64,000 bases of DNA from Lachnospiraceae bacterium (lineage in GTDB: Bacteria > Bacillota > Clostridia > Lachnospirales > Lachnospiraceae). Positions within the stretch are counted from its first letter, which is position 1, and each line of letters starts with the position of its first letter. The DNA is taken from contig JAFZUW010000056.1 of assembly GCA_017618195.1 (NCBI GenBank), positions 20,199 through 84,198 of the forward strand, written 5' to 3'. Made by a program: the position numbers and the translations under genes. Below are positions 34,210 to 42,202 of the stretch, piece after piece. Under the pieces are notes generated by a model. The model did not search any database, was not told the DNA's origin, and worked only from the letters and a program-made list of their open reading frames with translations.

Positions 34210-35583
34210 ATGAAGATAGCGCTTCTTTCTCCCGCAGGTGCGATGCACCGTTACAACGGAATGTTTCATAAGGGGCTTCACTATGCGCCGATCACGCTGG
34301 CGCTGCTCGCGGCGCTTGTGCCCGCGGAGCTGAACGCGGAGGTCGTGATCTATGATGAAACCGCGGAGGCAATCCCGCTTGATACCGATGCAGACATAAT
34401 CGCGATCACCTGTATTACGGGTACGTCCTCGCGGTGCTACCGTTATGCCGACTATTTCCGAAGCCTCGGAAAGAAGGTGCTGCTTGGGGGTGTGCATCCT
34501 TCGCTTGCGCCTGAGGAGGCAGCACAGCATGCGGATGCCGTGCTTGTCGGACTCGGCGAGAAAACGTTTCCGCAGGCACTTTTAGATATCCGCGACGGCT
34601 GCTTAAAGCCGATGTACCGGGGCGACGGCTGCGTGGATATCGCCAACCGTCCTCTGCCGCGGAAGGATCTTTTAAAGAAAGAAAAATACATCACGCTCAA
34701 CACGGTGGAAGCGGTCCGCGGATGCAATCATTCCTGCACGTTCTGCGCGTATCCGGCTGCATTCGGCCGGCGCGTGATCACGCGGCCCGTGGAGGACGTT
34801 ATCGCGGAAATCAAAACGTTCAAAGGAAAGCCGGTAATCTTTCCGGATGTGAATCTGATCGCGGATATGAAGTACGCGAAGGAACTGTTCACGGCGATGA
34901 TCCCTTTGAAGAAATGGTGGTTCGGATTGACGACGACAGCCATCGGCCAGAACGACGAGATGCTCGACATTTTCAAGAAAAGCGGCTGCAAAGGCCTTCT
35001 GGTCGGATTTGAATCGGTCAACCAGGAGACGCAGAAGAGCATCCATAAGGGCGTCAACCGCGTCAGCGAATATAAGGAACTGATGAAGAAGCTTCATAAG
35101 AAGGGCATCATGGTAATGGGCTGCTTCGCATTCGGCGCCGATGAAGACGGTCCGGACGTATTTCAGCGCACGGTCGATCTGTGCATTGAAGCGAAGATCG
35201 ATCTGCCGAGATTCTCCATCATCACGCCGTTTCCGGGAACGGAGTTCTATCGGGAACTCGAAGAGCAGGGCCGCATCATTGAGCGGGATTACGCCATGTA
35301 CGATGTGGAACACTGCGTGTATAAGCCCAAGCAGATGACCAAGGAGGAGCTGGAAGCCGGGATCGCATGGGCATGGAAAAAAGCCTATTCGTGGAAGAAT
35401 ATCTTCCGGAGGCTGGATCTCACAAAGATACGGACCATCAAGAGCGTCTATATGCTCGTAAACATCGGCTACCGCAAATACGCGAAGGAGTTTGAGATCT
35501 TCGGCGCCGACGTCATGGCGGACAACTCGGATATCCCGGAGGTGAAGAGGGATGAAAATTCTGTTTCTGACGCCGTACGATAA
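34210..35583 (+). CDS. B12-binding-type radical SAM protein A
   Basis: 457 residues from an ATG with AGGAGG upstream. N-terminal Rossmann domain of the cobalamin-binding type (about 1-150; LLGGVHPSLAPEEAAQHADAV split by linker), without the DxHxxG His ligand. The radical SAM core follows with RGCNHSCTFCAYP (about 173-185; CX3CX2C) and VGFESVNQETQKSIHKG. The C-terminal 80 residues (YSWKNIFRRLDLTKIRT) are like the DUF4070-type tail. Group members do methylations or ring closures on unactivated carbon (BchE, HpnP, Fom3 types). First of three paralogues in one operon; it overlaps the next by 32 bp. Confidence 0.85.
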   Translation: MKIALLSPAGAMHRYNGMFHKGLHYAPITLALLAALVPAELNAEVVIYDETAEAIPLDTDADIIAITCITGTSSRCYRYADYFRSLGKKVLLGGVHPSLAPEEAAQHADAVLVGLGEKTFPQALLDIRDGCLKPMYRGDGCVDIANRPLPRKDLLKKEKYITLNTVEAVRGCNHSCTFCAYPAAFGRRVITRPVEDVIAEIKTFKGKPVIFPDVNLIADMKYAKELFTAMIPLKKWWFGLTTTAIGQNDEMLDIFKKSGCKGLLVGFESVNQETQKSIHKGVNRVSEYKELMKKLHKKGIMVMGCFAFGADEDGPDVFQRTVDLCIEAKIDLPRFSIITPFPGTEFYRELEEQGRIIERDYAMYDVEHCVYKPKQMTKEELEAGIAWAWKKAYSWKNIFRRLDLTKIRTIKSVYMLVNIGYRKYAKEFEIFGADVMADNSDIPEVKRDENSVSDAVR

Positions 35584-36856
35584 CAACTACCGGTATCGGA
35601 GCGCCTTCTCGAAATCGCTCAGTTACATGCCGCTCACGATGCCGTACCTCGCGGCTCTGACGCCGGAGGAGTACCACGCGGAGTTCTGCGCGGTCGATGA
35701 GGGAGTTCAGAAGGTCAGCTATGAGAAACTGGAGCCCTATGATATCGTGGCGATCACGGCTGTGACCTCCTCAGTGAAAAGGGGATATGAGCTTGCGGAG
35801 CTGTTCCGGCGAAGGGGCAGCTACATCGTCATGGGAGGGCACCATGTAACTCTCTTGCCGGACGAGGCGGCGCAGTACGCCGACACGGTGCTGACCGGCC
35901 CGGCCGACAGAGTCTGGCGCGAGTTTATCACGGACTATGCGAACGGAGCACCGAAGAAACGGTATGACGGGCAGCCGTGCGATATCGGTACGGTCAATGT
36001 AATCCCCAAACGGGAGTTGATGGCAAAGCGCAAGTACATCGGCGTTCCTACGGTCATCGCGAATTTCGGCTGTACGAACAAATGCGAATTCTGCGTGATC
36101 AACTCGTTCTGGGGCGGACGCCACACGATGCGGAAGGTGGAGGATGTCATCGAAGAGATCCGCTCGCTCAAAAAGAAACGGATCCTTTTCCTCGATCCGT
36201 CGCCGACTTCCAACCGCGTGTACGCGAAAGCTTTTTACGAGGCGCTGATCCCGCTTAAGATCAAGTGGGCGGGGCTTTGCACGACCGACATTTACAAAGA
36301 CGAAGAACTCTTTGACCTGATGATCCGAAGCGGCTGTATCGGAATACTGATGGGCTTTGAGACGTTCAGTGAGGAGAGCCTTCGGGAGAGCAACAAGCGG
36401 AACACGGTTGAACAGTACAAGGCCGTGGTGGAGAAGTTTCACCAAAACGGTGTAACAATCCTCGGAACCTTCATGATCGGATTTGACGGGGACACGCGCG
36501 AGTCCATACGGAAAATGCCCGACTATATTGAGGAGATCGGAGTGGATATTCCGCGTTTTGCTATTCTCACGCCGTACCCGAACACGCCGACATTCGAGCG
36601 GCTTTCCACGGAGGGGCGCATCCTTTCCCGCGACTGGAACGACTATGACAGCATCCATGCGGTCTTTCAGCCGAAGAACTGTACGCAGCGTGAACTGGAG
36701 GAAATGCTTGCGGAGGTTTCCAACGAATGCTACACCTTCCGGCGGATCCGCAGGAGAGCTCTTAAGAATAAATACGGCGGATTGATCAAGTTTGCCGTCA
36801 ATATCGGATTCCGCATGTACAACAAAAAGGTTGCGAAGACGCTTGCAAAGCACTGA
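35552..36856 (+). CDS. B12-binding-type radical SAM protein B
   Basis: 434 residues, same layout as protein A. B12-binding-like domain (about 1-140; VMGGHHVTLLPDEAAQYADTV), radical SAM motif FGCTNKCEFCVIN (about 172-184), MGFETFSEESLRESNKRN and a C-terminal FRRIRRRALKNKYGG tail. It starts inside gene A with GGAGG and GAGGG sites, so translation is coupled. Sequence drift from A and C is large, so the three probably act on different steps or positions, not as duplicates for dosage. Confidence 0.85.
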   Translation: MKILFLTPYDNNYRYRSAFSKSLSYMPLTMPYLAALTPEEYHAEFCAVDEGVQKVSYEKLEPYDIVAITAVTSSVKRGYELAELFRRRGSYIVMGGHHVTLLPDEAAQYADTVLTGPADRVWREFITDYANGAPKKRYDGQPCDIGTVNVIPKRELMAKRKYIGVPTVIANFGCTNKCEFCVINSFWGGRHTMRKVEDVIEEIRSLKKKRILFLDPSPTSNRVYAKAFYEALIPLKIKWAGLCTTDIYKDEELFDLMIRSGCIGILMGFETFSEESLRESNKRNTVEQYKAVVEKFHQNGVTILGTFMIGFDGDTRESIRKMPDYIEEIGVDIPRFAILTPYPNTPTFERLSTEGRILSRDWNDYDSIHAVFQPKNCTQRELEEMLAEVSNECYTFRRIRRRALKNKYGGLIKFAVNIGFRMYNKKVAKTLAKH

Positions 36857-36924
36857 TTACGGATGTCTTTGCTGCCGCAGAAAAAACGTCGTACACAGAC
36901 CGTACGGGATAGAAAGGAGCAGCG

Positions 36925-38265
36925 ATGAAGATCACATTTGTCCTCCCTGCCATCGGAAAGAAACCGGGCAGGAAATATTTGAGGAGCTGGCTGATGGAGC
37001 CGCTGACGATCGCGGTGCTGAATTCGCTTCTGCCCGAGGATTGCGAGCGGGAGTTTTTCGATGACCGTATCGAAAGCATCAATTATGATACCGAAACGGA
37101 CGTTGTTCTTCTTACCGTGGAAACGTACACGGCGAAGCGCGCGTATTATATTTCCGAGCAGTTCCGTAAACGCGGCAAAAAAGTCGTCATGGGTGGCTAT
37201 CATGTGACGCTTCTGCCCGAGGAGGCGCTCGAGCACTGTGATGCCATTATGGTAAATAACTGCGGGGACAACCTGAAGCTTCTTTTACAGGATATCGCGA
37301 ACAATACCTTGAAGGAACGGTATGTCGGAAAGCCGTGTATCGATTACAAGATGGCGGACCGTTCGATCTACCGGAAGCAGGAGAAGAAATATCTGCCGGT
37401 GTCTCTGGTGGAAACCGGGCGCGGCTGCTATCATAACTGCGAATTCTGCTCCATCGCGAAATACTACGACTCGCATTACATCCACCGGGAAGTGAGCGAC
37501 ATCATCGCGGAGATGAAGTCCTGTAAACATAAGCTTTATTTTCTGGTAGATGACAGCATCTTCTCGAATAAGGATTTTGCGAGGGAACTGTTCGCTGAGA
37601 TCAAGAAACTGAAGATTACGTGGACAACCCAGATTACGCTCGATATCGCGAAAGACGAAGAGACGCTCCGGCTCATGAAGGAGAGCGGCTGTGAGATGGT
37701 ACTGATCGGCTTTGAGTCCATCAACAGCGGTAACCTGAAGCAGATGAACAAGGAATGGACGGCGCGGCTCGGGGAACGGGATGAACTGATCGAGAAGATC
37801 CATAAGGTCGGGATCAGCATCTATGCTTCGTTCGTGTTCGGATTTGACGAGGACACCGAGGAGAGTTTTATCAAAACGCTTGCGTTTGCGAGGAAGCATG
37901 AGTTCTTCGTTATCGCGTTCAACCATCTGCTGGCATTCCCGAACACGCCGACCTATAAGGAATTCCAGGATCAGGGCCGTCTGATCTGTGACAAATGGTG
38001 GCTGCAGGACGGATACACCTTCGGTACAATCTCATTTGTCCCGAAACAGGTGACCGCGGAGGAGCTGCGGGCTCTGTGCCGGAAGTACAAGAAGAAGTTC
38101 TTCCGGTTCGGGTCCATTTTTAAGCGCGGCTTTACGTGCTTCAAGCGGACCAAAAAACCGTATATCAATTTTGCCTACTGGTACATCAACATCCTGTTCC
38201 ATTTTGAAGTGGATAAGCGGATCGGAATCCCCGTCGGGGAAAATTTGGAGGAAACAAAGAAATGA
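36925..38265 (+). CDS. B12-binding-type radical SAM protein C
   Basis: 446 residues. B12-binding-like domain (about 1-150; VMGGYHVTLLPEEALEHCDAI), radical SAM motif RGCYHNCEFCSIA (about 168-180), IGFESINSGNLKQMNKEW and a basic C-terminal tail with a hydrophobic stretch (YINFAYWYINILFHF) that may touch the membrane. RBS GAAAGGAG. A gap of 68 bp separates it from B, and it overlaps the acyltransferase gene by four bases (ATGA). Confidence 0.85.
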   Translation: MKITFVLPAIGKKPGRKYLRSWLMEPLTIAVLNSLLPEDCEREFFDDRIESINYDTETDVVLLTVETYTAKRAYYISEQFRKRGKKVVMGGYHVTLLPEEALEHCDAIMVNNCGDNLKLLLQDIANNTLKERYVGKPCIDYKMADRSIYRKQEKKYLPVSLVETGRGCYHNCEFCSIAKYYDSHYIHREVSDIIAEMKSCKHKLYFLVDDSIFSNKDFARELFAEIKKLKITWTTQITLDIAKDEETLRLMKESGCEMVLIGFESINSGNLKQMNKEWTARLGERDELIEKIHKVGISIYASFVFGFDEDTEESFIKTLAFARKHEFFVIAFNHLLAFPNTPTYKEFQDQGRLICDKWWLQDGYTFGTISFVPKQVTAEELRALCRKYKKKFFRFGSIFKRGFTCFKRTKKPYINFAYWYINILFHFEVDKRIGIPVGENLEETKK

Positions 38266-39332
38266 GCAGCAGGTTCCGCTTTGCGTCCGCGGAAGACGGA
38301 GCGGGAATTCTTAATATCATGGAGAGCGACGTCGCAAAGGGCGATTTACAGCTTTTATACACGAGAAGACCCAATCCGTTCGATTCGTTCAAAAAGGAAA
38401 GCCCCAAAGCGGTCGTCGGAATCTACGAGGATAACGGGAAAACGGTCGGAACGATCGCCGGGATCCCGCGAGAGATGTATGTCGGCGGGCGGCGGCGGAC
38501 TGTGTGCTATGTTACCAATATGAAGCGCGCCGCGGACCATAAGGGATACATCAAATGGAAAGATGCATTTGACGCGATGTATGATCCGCTTGACTCGCAG
38601 GTTTATTACTGTTCCGTCGTGAAGGATAATGCGGGCGTTCTTAAGATGCTCAAAAAGAAGCGGAAGGGAATGCCCTACGCCGAGGAACTGGACGGGTACC
38701 GGACCTACATCATAAGTCCCACCGCGCCGGTGCGGAATTACGATAAGAAACTGACGTTCCGGCGGGCAGCTGAGGAGGATGCCGCGGCCGTAATCCGGTT
38801 TTTAAAGACGCACGGAAGCCGCAGGAACCTGTTCGCGGCATTTGACCTTTTTGACGGGAAAACGGTGCCGAAGATCACGGATTTTTATCTGCTTTTCGAC
38901 GGCGAGGAGATTGCCGCGGCCGGGGCGCTTTGGGACCGGTCGGACAGCAAACAGTACGTTTTGAAGAAATGCTCCGGAAAGATGGCGTTTGTCAGGCTCT
39001 TGAACCCGCTCCTTTCGCTTCTCGGGTATATAAAACTTCCGAAGGAGGGGCAGCAGGCGGCGTTTACGTTTCTCTCCTTCTTCTTAGCGAAGGAGGACAG
39101 CGGGGACTTTTACAGGACGTTTTTATATCATATCAGACGGGAAGTGAAGAAAACGCACGCGATGTTTGTTCTCGGGACCAATGATCATAACCCGAAGCGG
39201 GCGGTTCTCGATAAGATCCGTGCGATTTCGTTTGATACGACGCTTTGCGAGATTGTGATGAGCGAGTTTCGAGGGGCGGAAAGAGTCAAATACGACCCTG
39301 CCGAGCTGGAAGCGGAATGTGCGTATTTGTAA
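38262..39332 (+). CDS. GNAT-like acyltransferase, double-domain
   Basis: 356 residues. The N-terminal part RFRFASAEDGAGILNIMES and the second start at about 165 (KLTFRRAAEEDAAAVIRFL) both look like the first strand and helix of GNAT domains, so it is probably a tandem-GNAT protein. VVGIYEDNGKTVGTIAGIPREMYVGGRRRTVCYVTN fits the central sheet (split here into the family's strands 2-4). A likely role is N-acylation of the radical SAM product with an acyl-CoA. Last gene of the operon, followed at once by a terminator. Confidence 0.65.
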   Translation: MSSRFRFASAEDGAGILNIMESDVAKGDLQLLYTRRPNPFDSFKKESPKAVVGIYEDNGKTVGTIAGIPREMYVGGRRRTVCYVTNMKRAADHKGYIKWKDAFDAMYDPLDSQVYYCSVVKDNAGVLKMLKKKRKGMPYAEELDGYRTYIISPTAPVRNYDKKLTFRRAAEEDAAAVIRFLKTHGSRRNLFAAFDLFDGKTVPKITDFYLLFDGEEIAAAGALWDRSDSKQYVLKKCSGKMAFVRLLNPLLSLLGYIKLPKEGQQAAFTFLSFFLAKEDSGDFYRTFLYHIRREVKKTHAMFVLGTNDHNPKRAVLDKIRAISFDTTLCEIVMSEFRGAERVKYDPAELEAECAYL

Positions 39333-39355
39333 AAGGGAGCGCGGCTCCCTTTTTT
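39331..39355 (+). terminator. Terminator of the radical SAM operon
   Basis: AAAAGGGAGC pairs with GCTCCCTTTT over a three-base loop, with T-run. It closes the unit that opens at 32971. Confidence 0.92.
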
Positions 39356-39367
39356 CGATTTGCTGTA

Positions 39368-39397
39368 TTGACTTTAAAAGTTATATTGGTATATAAT
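39368..39397 (+). promoter_or_regulatory. Promoter of pckA
   Basis: TTGACT, 18 bases, TATAAT. The leader to the start codon is about 135 bases. Confidence 0.75.
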
Positions 39398-39480
39398 GAC
39401 TTTGATTGGGCTTGTAACAGGTCGGCCGATGTATCGGAACGCTCGAAAACCGGTCCGGTTGGCGCCTGAGAAGGTGCAAG

Positions 39481-39500
39481 AGGTCACCGAAAGGTGACTT
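39481..39500 (+). promoter_or_regulatory. GNRA-loop hairpin in the pckA leader
   Basis: GTCACC-GAAA-GGTGAC, extended by two pairs, within a leader that also shows CCGATGTATCGG (39427-39438) and GCGCC/GGTGC pairing. The whole leader looks folded, but matches no riboswitch class I know. Confidence 0.5.
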
Positions 39501-39540
39501 AAAATACAATAAATCTTTACAGAAAGAGGTATGAAAAAGT

Positions 39541-41154
39541 ATGGCAAAGATTGATCTGACCAAGTACGGTATCACCGGAACCACAGAAATCGTCTACAAT
39601 CCTTCTTACGAGATGCTCTACGAGGAAGAGACCAAGAAGGACCTTACCGGTTATGAGGTAGGTGTTAACACCGAGCTCAACGCGGTAAACGTTATGACCG
39701 GTATTTACACCGGACGTTCTCCTAAAGACAAGTACATCGTTATGGATGAGAATTCCAAGGACACCGTATGGTGGACGAGCGATGAGTATAAGAACGACAA
39801 CCATCCGATGAGCGAAGAGGTTTGGGCTGTTGTTAAGGATATCGCTAAGAAAGAGCTCAGCAACAAGAGACTGTTCGTTGTAGATGCATTCTGCGGCGCT
39901 AACAAGGACACCCGCATGGCTGTTCGTTTCGTTATGGAAGTTGCTTGGCAGGCTCACTTCATTAAGAACATGTTCATTCAGCCTACCGCTGAGGAGCTTG
40001 CAGCTTTCGAGCCTGACTTCGTTGTTTACAACGCTTCCAAGGCTAAGGTTGAGAACTACAAGGAGCTCGGTCTTAACTCCGAGACCTGCGTAGCATTCAA
40101 CACCACGAGCCGTGAGCAGGTTATCATCAACACCTGGTACGGCGGCGAGATGAAGAAGGGTATGTTCTCCATGATGAACTATTACCTTCCTCTTAAGGGC
40201 ATCGCTTCGATGCACTGCTCCGCTAACACCGATATGAACGGTGAGAACACCGCAGTATTCTTCGGTCTTTCCGGAACCGGTAAGACGACGCTTTCCACCG
40301 ATCCTAAGAGACTTCTCATCGGTGATGACGAGCACGGCTGGGATGACAACGGTGTATTCAACTTCGAGGGCGGCTGCTATGCAAAGGTTATCAACCTCGA
40401 TAAGGATTCCGAGCCCGACATCTACAACGCAATCAGAAGAGACGCTCTTTTGGAGAACGTTACCGTAGATAAGGACGGCAAGATCGATTTCGCTGATAAG
40501 AGCGTAACCGAGAACACCCGTGTTTCCTACCCGATCAACCACATCAACAACATCGTATTGAATGTTAACCCGACCTCCGCAGGTCCGGCTGCTAAGAACG
40601 TTATCTTCCTTTCCGCTGATGCGTTCGGCGTATTGCCTCCGGTTTCCATTCTTACTCCCGAGCAGACTCAGTACTACTTCCTGTCCGGTTTCACCGCTAA
40701 GCTTGCCGGTACCGAGCGCGGAATCACTGAGCCTACTCCTACCTTCTCCGCTTGCTTCGGTCAGGCATTCCTTGAGCTTCATCCTACCAAGTACGGTGAG
40801 GAGCTCGTTAAGAAGATGCAGAAGAGCGGCGCTAAGGCTTACCTTGTAAACACCGGTTGGAACGGCACCGGCAAGAGAATTTCCATCAAGGATACCCGTG
40901 GTATCATCGATGCAATTCTCAGCGGCGCTATCAACAACGCTCCTACCAAGAAGATCCCGATCTTCGATTTCGAAGTTCCTACCGAGCTTCCGGGCGTTGA
41001 TCCCGCTATCCTTGATCCTCGCGACACCTACGCTGATGCTTCCGTTTGGGAAGGCAAGGCTAAGGATCTCGCAGGCCGCTTCATCAAGAACTTCGTTAAA
41101 TACGAAGGCAATGCAGCAGGTAAGGCTCTTGTTAAGGCAGGTCCTCAGCTGTAA
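39541..41154 (+). CDS. pckA: Phosphoenolpyruvate carboxykinase (ATP)
   Basis: 537 residues, normal length. Interconverts oxaloacetate and PEP with ATP/ADP; in rumen-type anaerobes it often runs towards oxaloacetate for succinate formation. Seen: P-loop [15 protein letters not shown] (about 240-254), [22 protein letters not shown] (split; metal site) and [17 protein letters not shown] near the end. Codons are strongly biased to GCT, GTT, CTT and AAG compared with all neighbours, a mark of very high expression. RBS GAGG is about eleven bases before ATG. Confidence 0.97.
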   Translation: MAKIDLTKYGITGTTEIVYNPSYEMLYEEETKKDLTGYEVGVNTELNAVNVMTGIYTGRSPKDKYIVMDENSKDTVWWTSDEYKNDNHPMSEEVWAVVKDIAKKELSNKRLFVVDAFCGANKDTRMAVRFVMEVAWQAHFIKNMFIQPTAEELAAFEPDFVVYNASKAKVENYKELGLNSETCVAFNTTSREQVIINTWYGGEMKKGMFSMMNYYLPLKGIASMHCSANTDMNGENTAVFFGLSGTGKTTLSTDPKRLLIGDDEHGWDDNGVFNFEGGCYAKVINLDKDSEPDIYNAIRRDALLENVTVDKDGKIDFADKSVTENTRVSYPINHINNIVLNVNPTSAGPAAKNVIFLSADAFGVLPPVSILTPEQTQYYFLSGFTAKLAGTERGITEPTPTFSACFGQAFLELHPTKYGEELVKKMQKSGAKAYLVNTGWNGTGKRISIKDTRGIIDAILSGAINNAPTKKIPIFDFEVPTELPGVDPAILDPRDTYADASVWEGKAKDLAGRFIKNFVKYEGNAAGKALVKAGPQL

Positions 41155-41200
41155 TTCGGTAAAACGAAACATGTCCGCGGCGTAAAGCCCGGAATCATAC

Positions 41201-41227
41201 AACAAGGTGCGTGACCCGCACCTTGTT
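41201..41227 (+). terminator. First hairpin after pckA
   Basis: AACAAGGTGCG pairs perfectly with CGCACCTTGTT over a five-base loop; a mixed T-rich tail follows. Confidence 0.7.
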
Positions 41228-41245
41228 GCTGTTTAAGGAAAGGAA

Positions 41246-41285
41246 AACCGGCAGGACCGTTTCGGCCCTGCCGGTTGTTTTTATT
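41246..41285. terminator. Terminator between pckA and the Rrf2 gene
   Basis: AACCGGCAGG pairs with CCTGCCGGTT, followed by GTTTTTATT on the plus strand and by TTTTCC on the minus strand, so it can serve both convergent genes. Confidence 0.85.
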
Positions 41286-41306
41286 CCGTAAATGCGATTA
41301 CACAGC

Positions 41307-41708
41307 TCATCTGTTCAGGAAATCGGAAAGCTTCTTTCCGTAGAAGAAATCATGGGTGAGCTTGTCGTATTCTGCCCAGAGCGGAAGCGTACGGCATTCG
41401 CCTGCCCGCGGACATTCGGGAGCGCCGTATGCAAGGCACGCAACCGTTGCAAGCGAGCCCTCCATCAATTCGATGATCTCGCCGATCGGGTATTCTTCGG
41501 GCTTCCGGCACAGTCGGTAACCGCCTCCTTTGCCGCTCGCGCCGACCACGAGACCTCCGGCAACCATGTCTTTCATAATAATCTCAAGATACTTCTTGGA
41601 AATAACCTGTCTCTCCGCGATATCCCTAAGCGGAATGAACGTTCCGTTGTCATGCTCCGCAAGATCGATCATGACCCGGATCGCGTATCTGCCTTTCGTG
41701 GAAATCAT
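41307..41708 (-). CDS. Rrf2-family transcriptional regulator (CymR-like)
   Basis: 133 residues from an ATG with GGGGG about eight bases upstream (a GTG three codons earlier abuts the RBS). N-terminal winged helix MISTKGRYAIRVMIDLAEH, with ISKKYLEIIMKDM as recognition region and the wing GASGKGGGYRL. Three Cys in LACLAYGAPECPRAGECRT-like spacing (C-x8-C-x5-C, about 89-104) recall the cluster-binding region of IscR/NsrR, so an Fe-S or thiol sensor is possible. It is divergent from a methionine/cysteine operon whose promoter has a matching inverted repeat, the position expected of a CymR-type cysteine repressor. Confidence 0.85.
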   Translation of the reverse strand: MISTKGRYAIRVMIDLAEHDNGTFIPLRDIAERQVISKKYLEIIMKDMVAGGLVVGASGKGGGYRLCRKPEEYPIGEIIELMEGSLATVACLAYGAPECPRAGECRTLPLWAEYDKLTHDFFYGKKLSDFLNR

Positions 41709-41742
41709 GGATTTCACCCCCGTTTCAAATCCTGTTTTACCT

Positions 41743-41772
41743 ATTATACCGCAGGGTCAGTAGGCAAAGCAA
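41743..41772 (-). promoter_or_regulatory. Promoter of the Rrf2 gene with CCTA/TAGG half-sites
   Basis: Minus strand TTGCTT, 18 bases, TATAAT. GCCTACTGAC and TAGGTAAAA flank the -10 region and match parts of the repeat in the two cysteine operon promoters, suggesting autoregulation. Confidence 0.6.
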
Positions 41773-41800
41773 GAAAAAAAGTTCGAAAAAAGAATAAATT

Positions 41801-41834
41801 GCCTATTGACATAGTAGGTAAATGGTGTTATGAT
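41801..41834 (+). promoter_or_regulatory. Promoter/operator of the methionine-to-cysteine operon
   Basis: TTGACA (41806), 17 bases, TATGAT (41829). An inverted repeat CCTA-N9-TAGG covers the -35 box, and the stretch 41803-41831 differs from 48740-48768 at only three of 29 positions. A repressor bound here would block polymerase; the divergent Rrf2 protein is the candidate. Confidence 0.75.
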
Positions 41835-41880
41835 TGCGACAACTTCCACGGAGCAGTGCTTCGGGAAGCGGATAAAGCAC

Positions 41881-41900
41881 GGAGACCTAAAAAAGTCTCC
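41881..41900 (+). promoter_or_regulatory. Hairpin in the leader of the methionine-to-cysteine operon
   Basis: GGAGAC pairs with GTCTCC over an eight-base A-rich loop, 20 bases before the leader peptide start. Confidence 0.5.
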
Positions 41901-41920
41901 TGCGGAAGGAGTACACGGAG

Positions 41921-42058
41921 ATGAAAGCATTTACTTCTTACAATGTAAGCGCGATGTGTTGCTGTCGAATGCACAAAGTATCCCGGACGGGTTCCATGGC
42001 CGGGGCGTTCGACTCTGTTTCCGTGCGCCTCGATTCAAATCGATGTCGATGTTGCTGA
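41921..42058 (+). CDS. 45-residue Cys-rich leader peptide 1
   Basis: ATG with AAGGAG nine bases upstream. The peptide starts MKAFTSYNVSAMCCCRMHK and ends SNRCRCC before TGA, so Cys codons occur three in a row early and three of the last four at the end. The terminal Cys codons lie 29 bases before a terminator stem. When charged tRNA-Cys is short, ribosomes should stall there and change the RNA fold. It shares residues 12-17 (M-x-C-C-R-M) with leader 2 at 48835. A secreted Cys-rich peptide is an unlikely alternative (no signal, no maturation genes). Confidence 0.75.
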   Translation: MKAFTSYNVSAMCCCRMHKVSRTGSMAGAFDSVSVRLDSNRCRCC

Positions 42059-42086
42059 TGCGAATTGATTTATGCCATTTGTCCGG

Positions 42087-42113
42087 GAGCTTCTTTGGGA
42101 GGCTCTCTTTTTT
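42087..42113 (+). terminator. Attenuator terminator of the methionine-to-cysteine operon
   Basis: GAGCTTC pairs with GAGGCTC (one G-T pair), followed by TCTTTTTT. It sits between leader peptide 1 and mccB. TCGATT/AATCGA upstream offers an alternative hairpin overlapping the last Cys codons. Confidence 0.75.
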
Positions 42114-42202
42114 ATGCCTTCAGGGCGCGGTTTGCGGGCGGAAATGAGTCGTTCCGCTGCCGATCGTAAGCAAAACTACAGCAGATAACGAGGTACGAAA
42201 TC

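Noticed and set aside
39398-39540. c-di-GMP or ZTP riboswitch before pckA
   Set aside because: Consensus loops of these classes not found by eye.
39517-41205. 562-codon frame antisense to pckA
   Set aside because: Shadow caused by the extreme codon bias of pckA.
41921-42058. Cys-rich bacteriocin precursor
   Set aside because: No leader/maturation/export genes; position before cysteine genes and a terminator fits attenuation better.
41835-42202. SAM (S-box) riboswitch before the methionine transporter operon
   Set aside because: No S-box core; the leader is explained by a Cys-rich ORF and a terminator.
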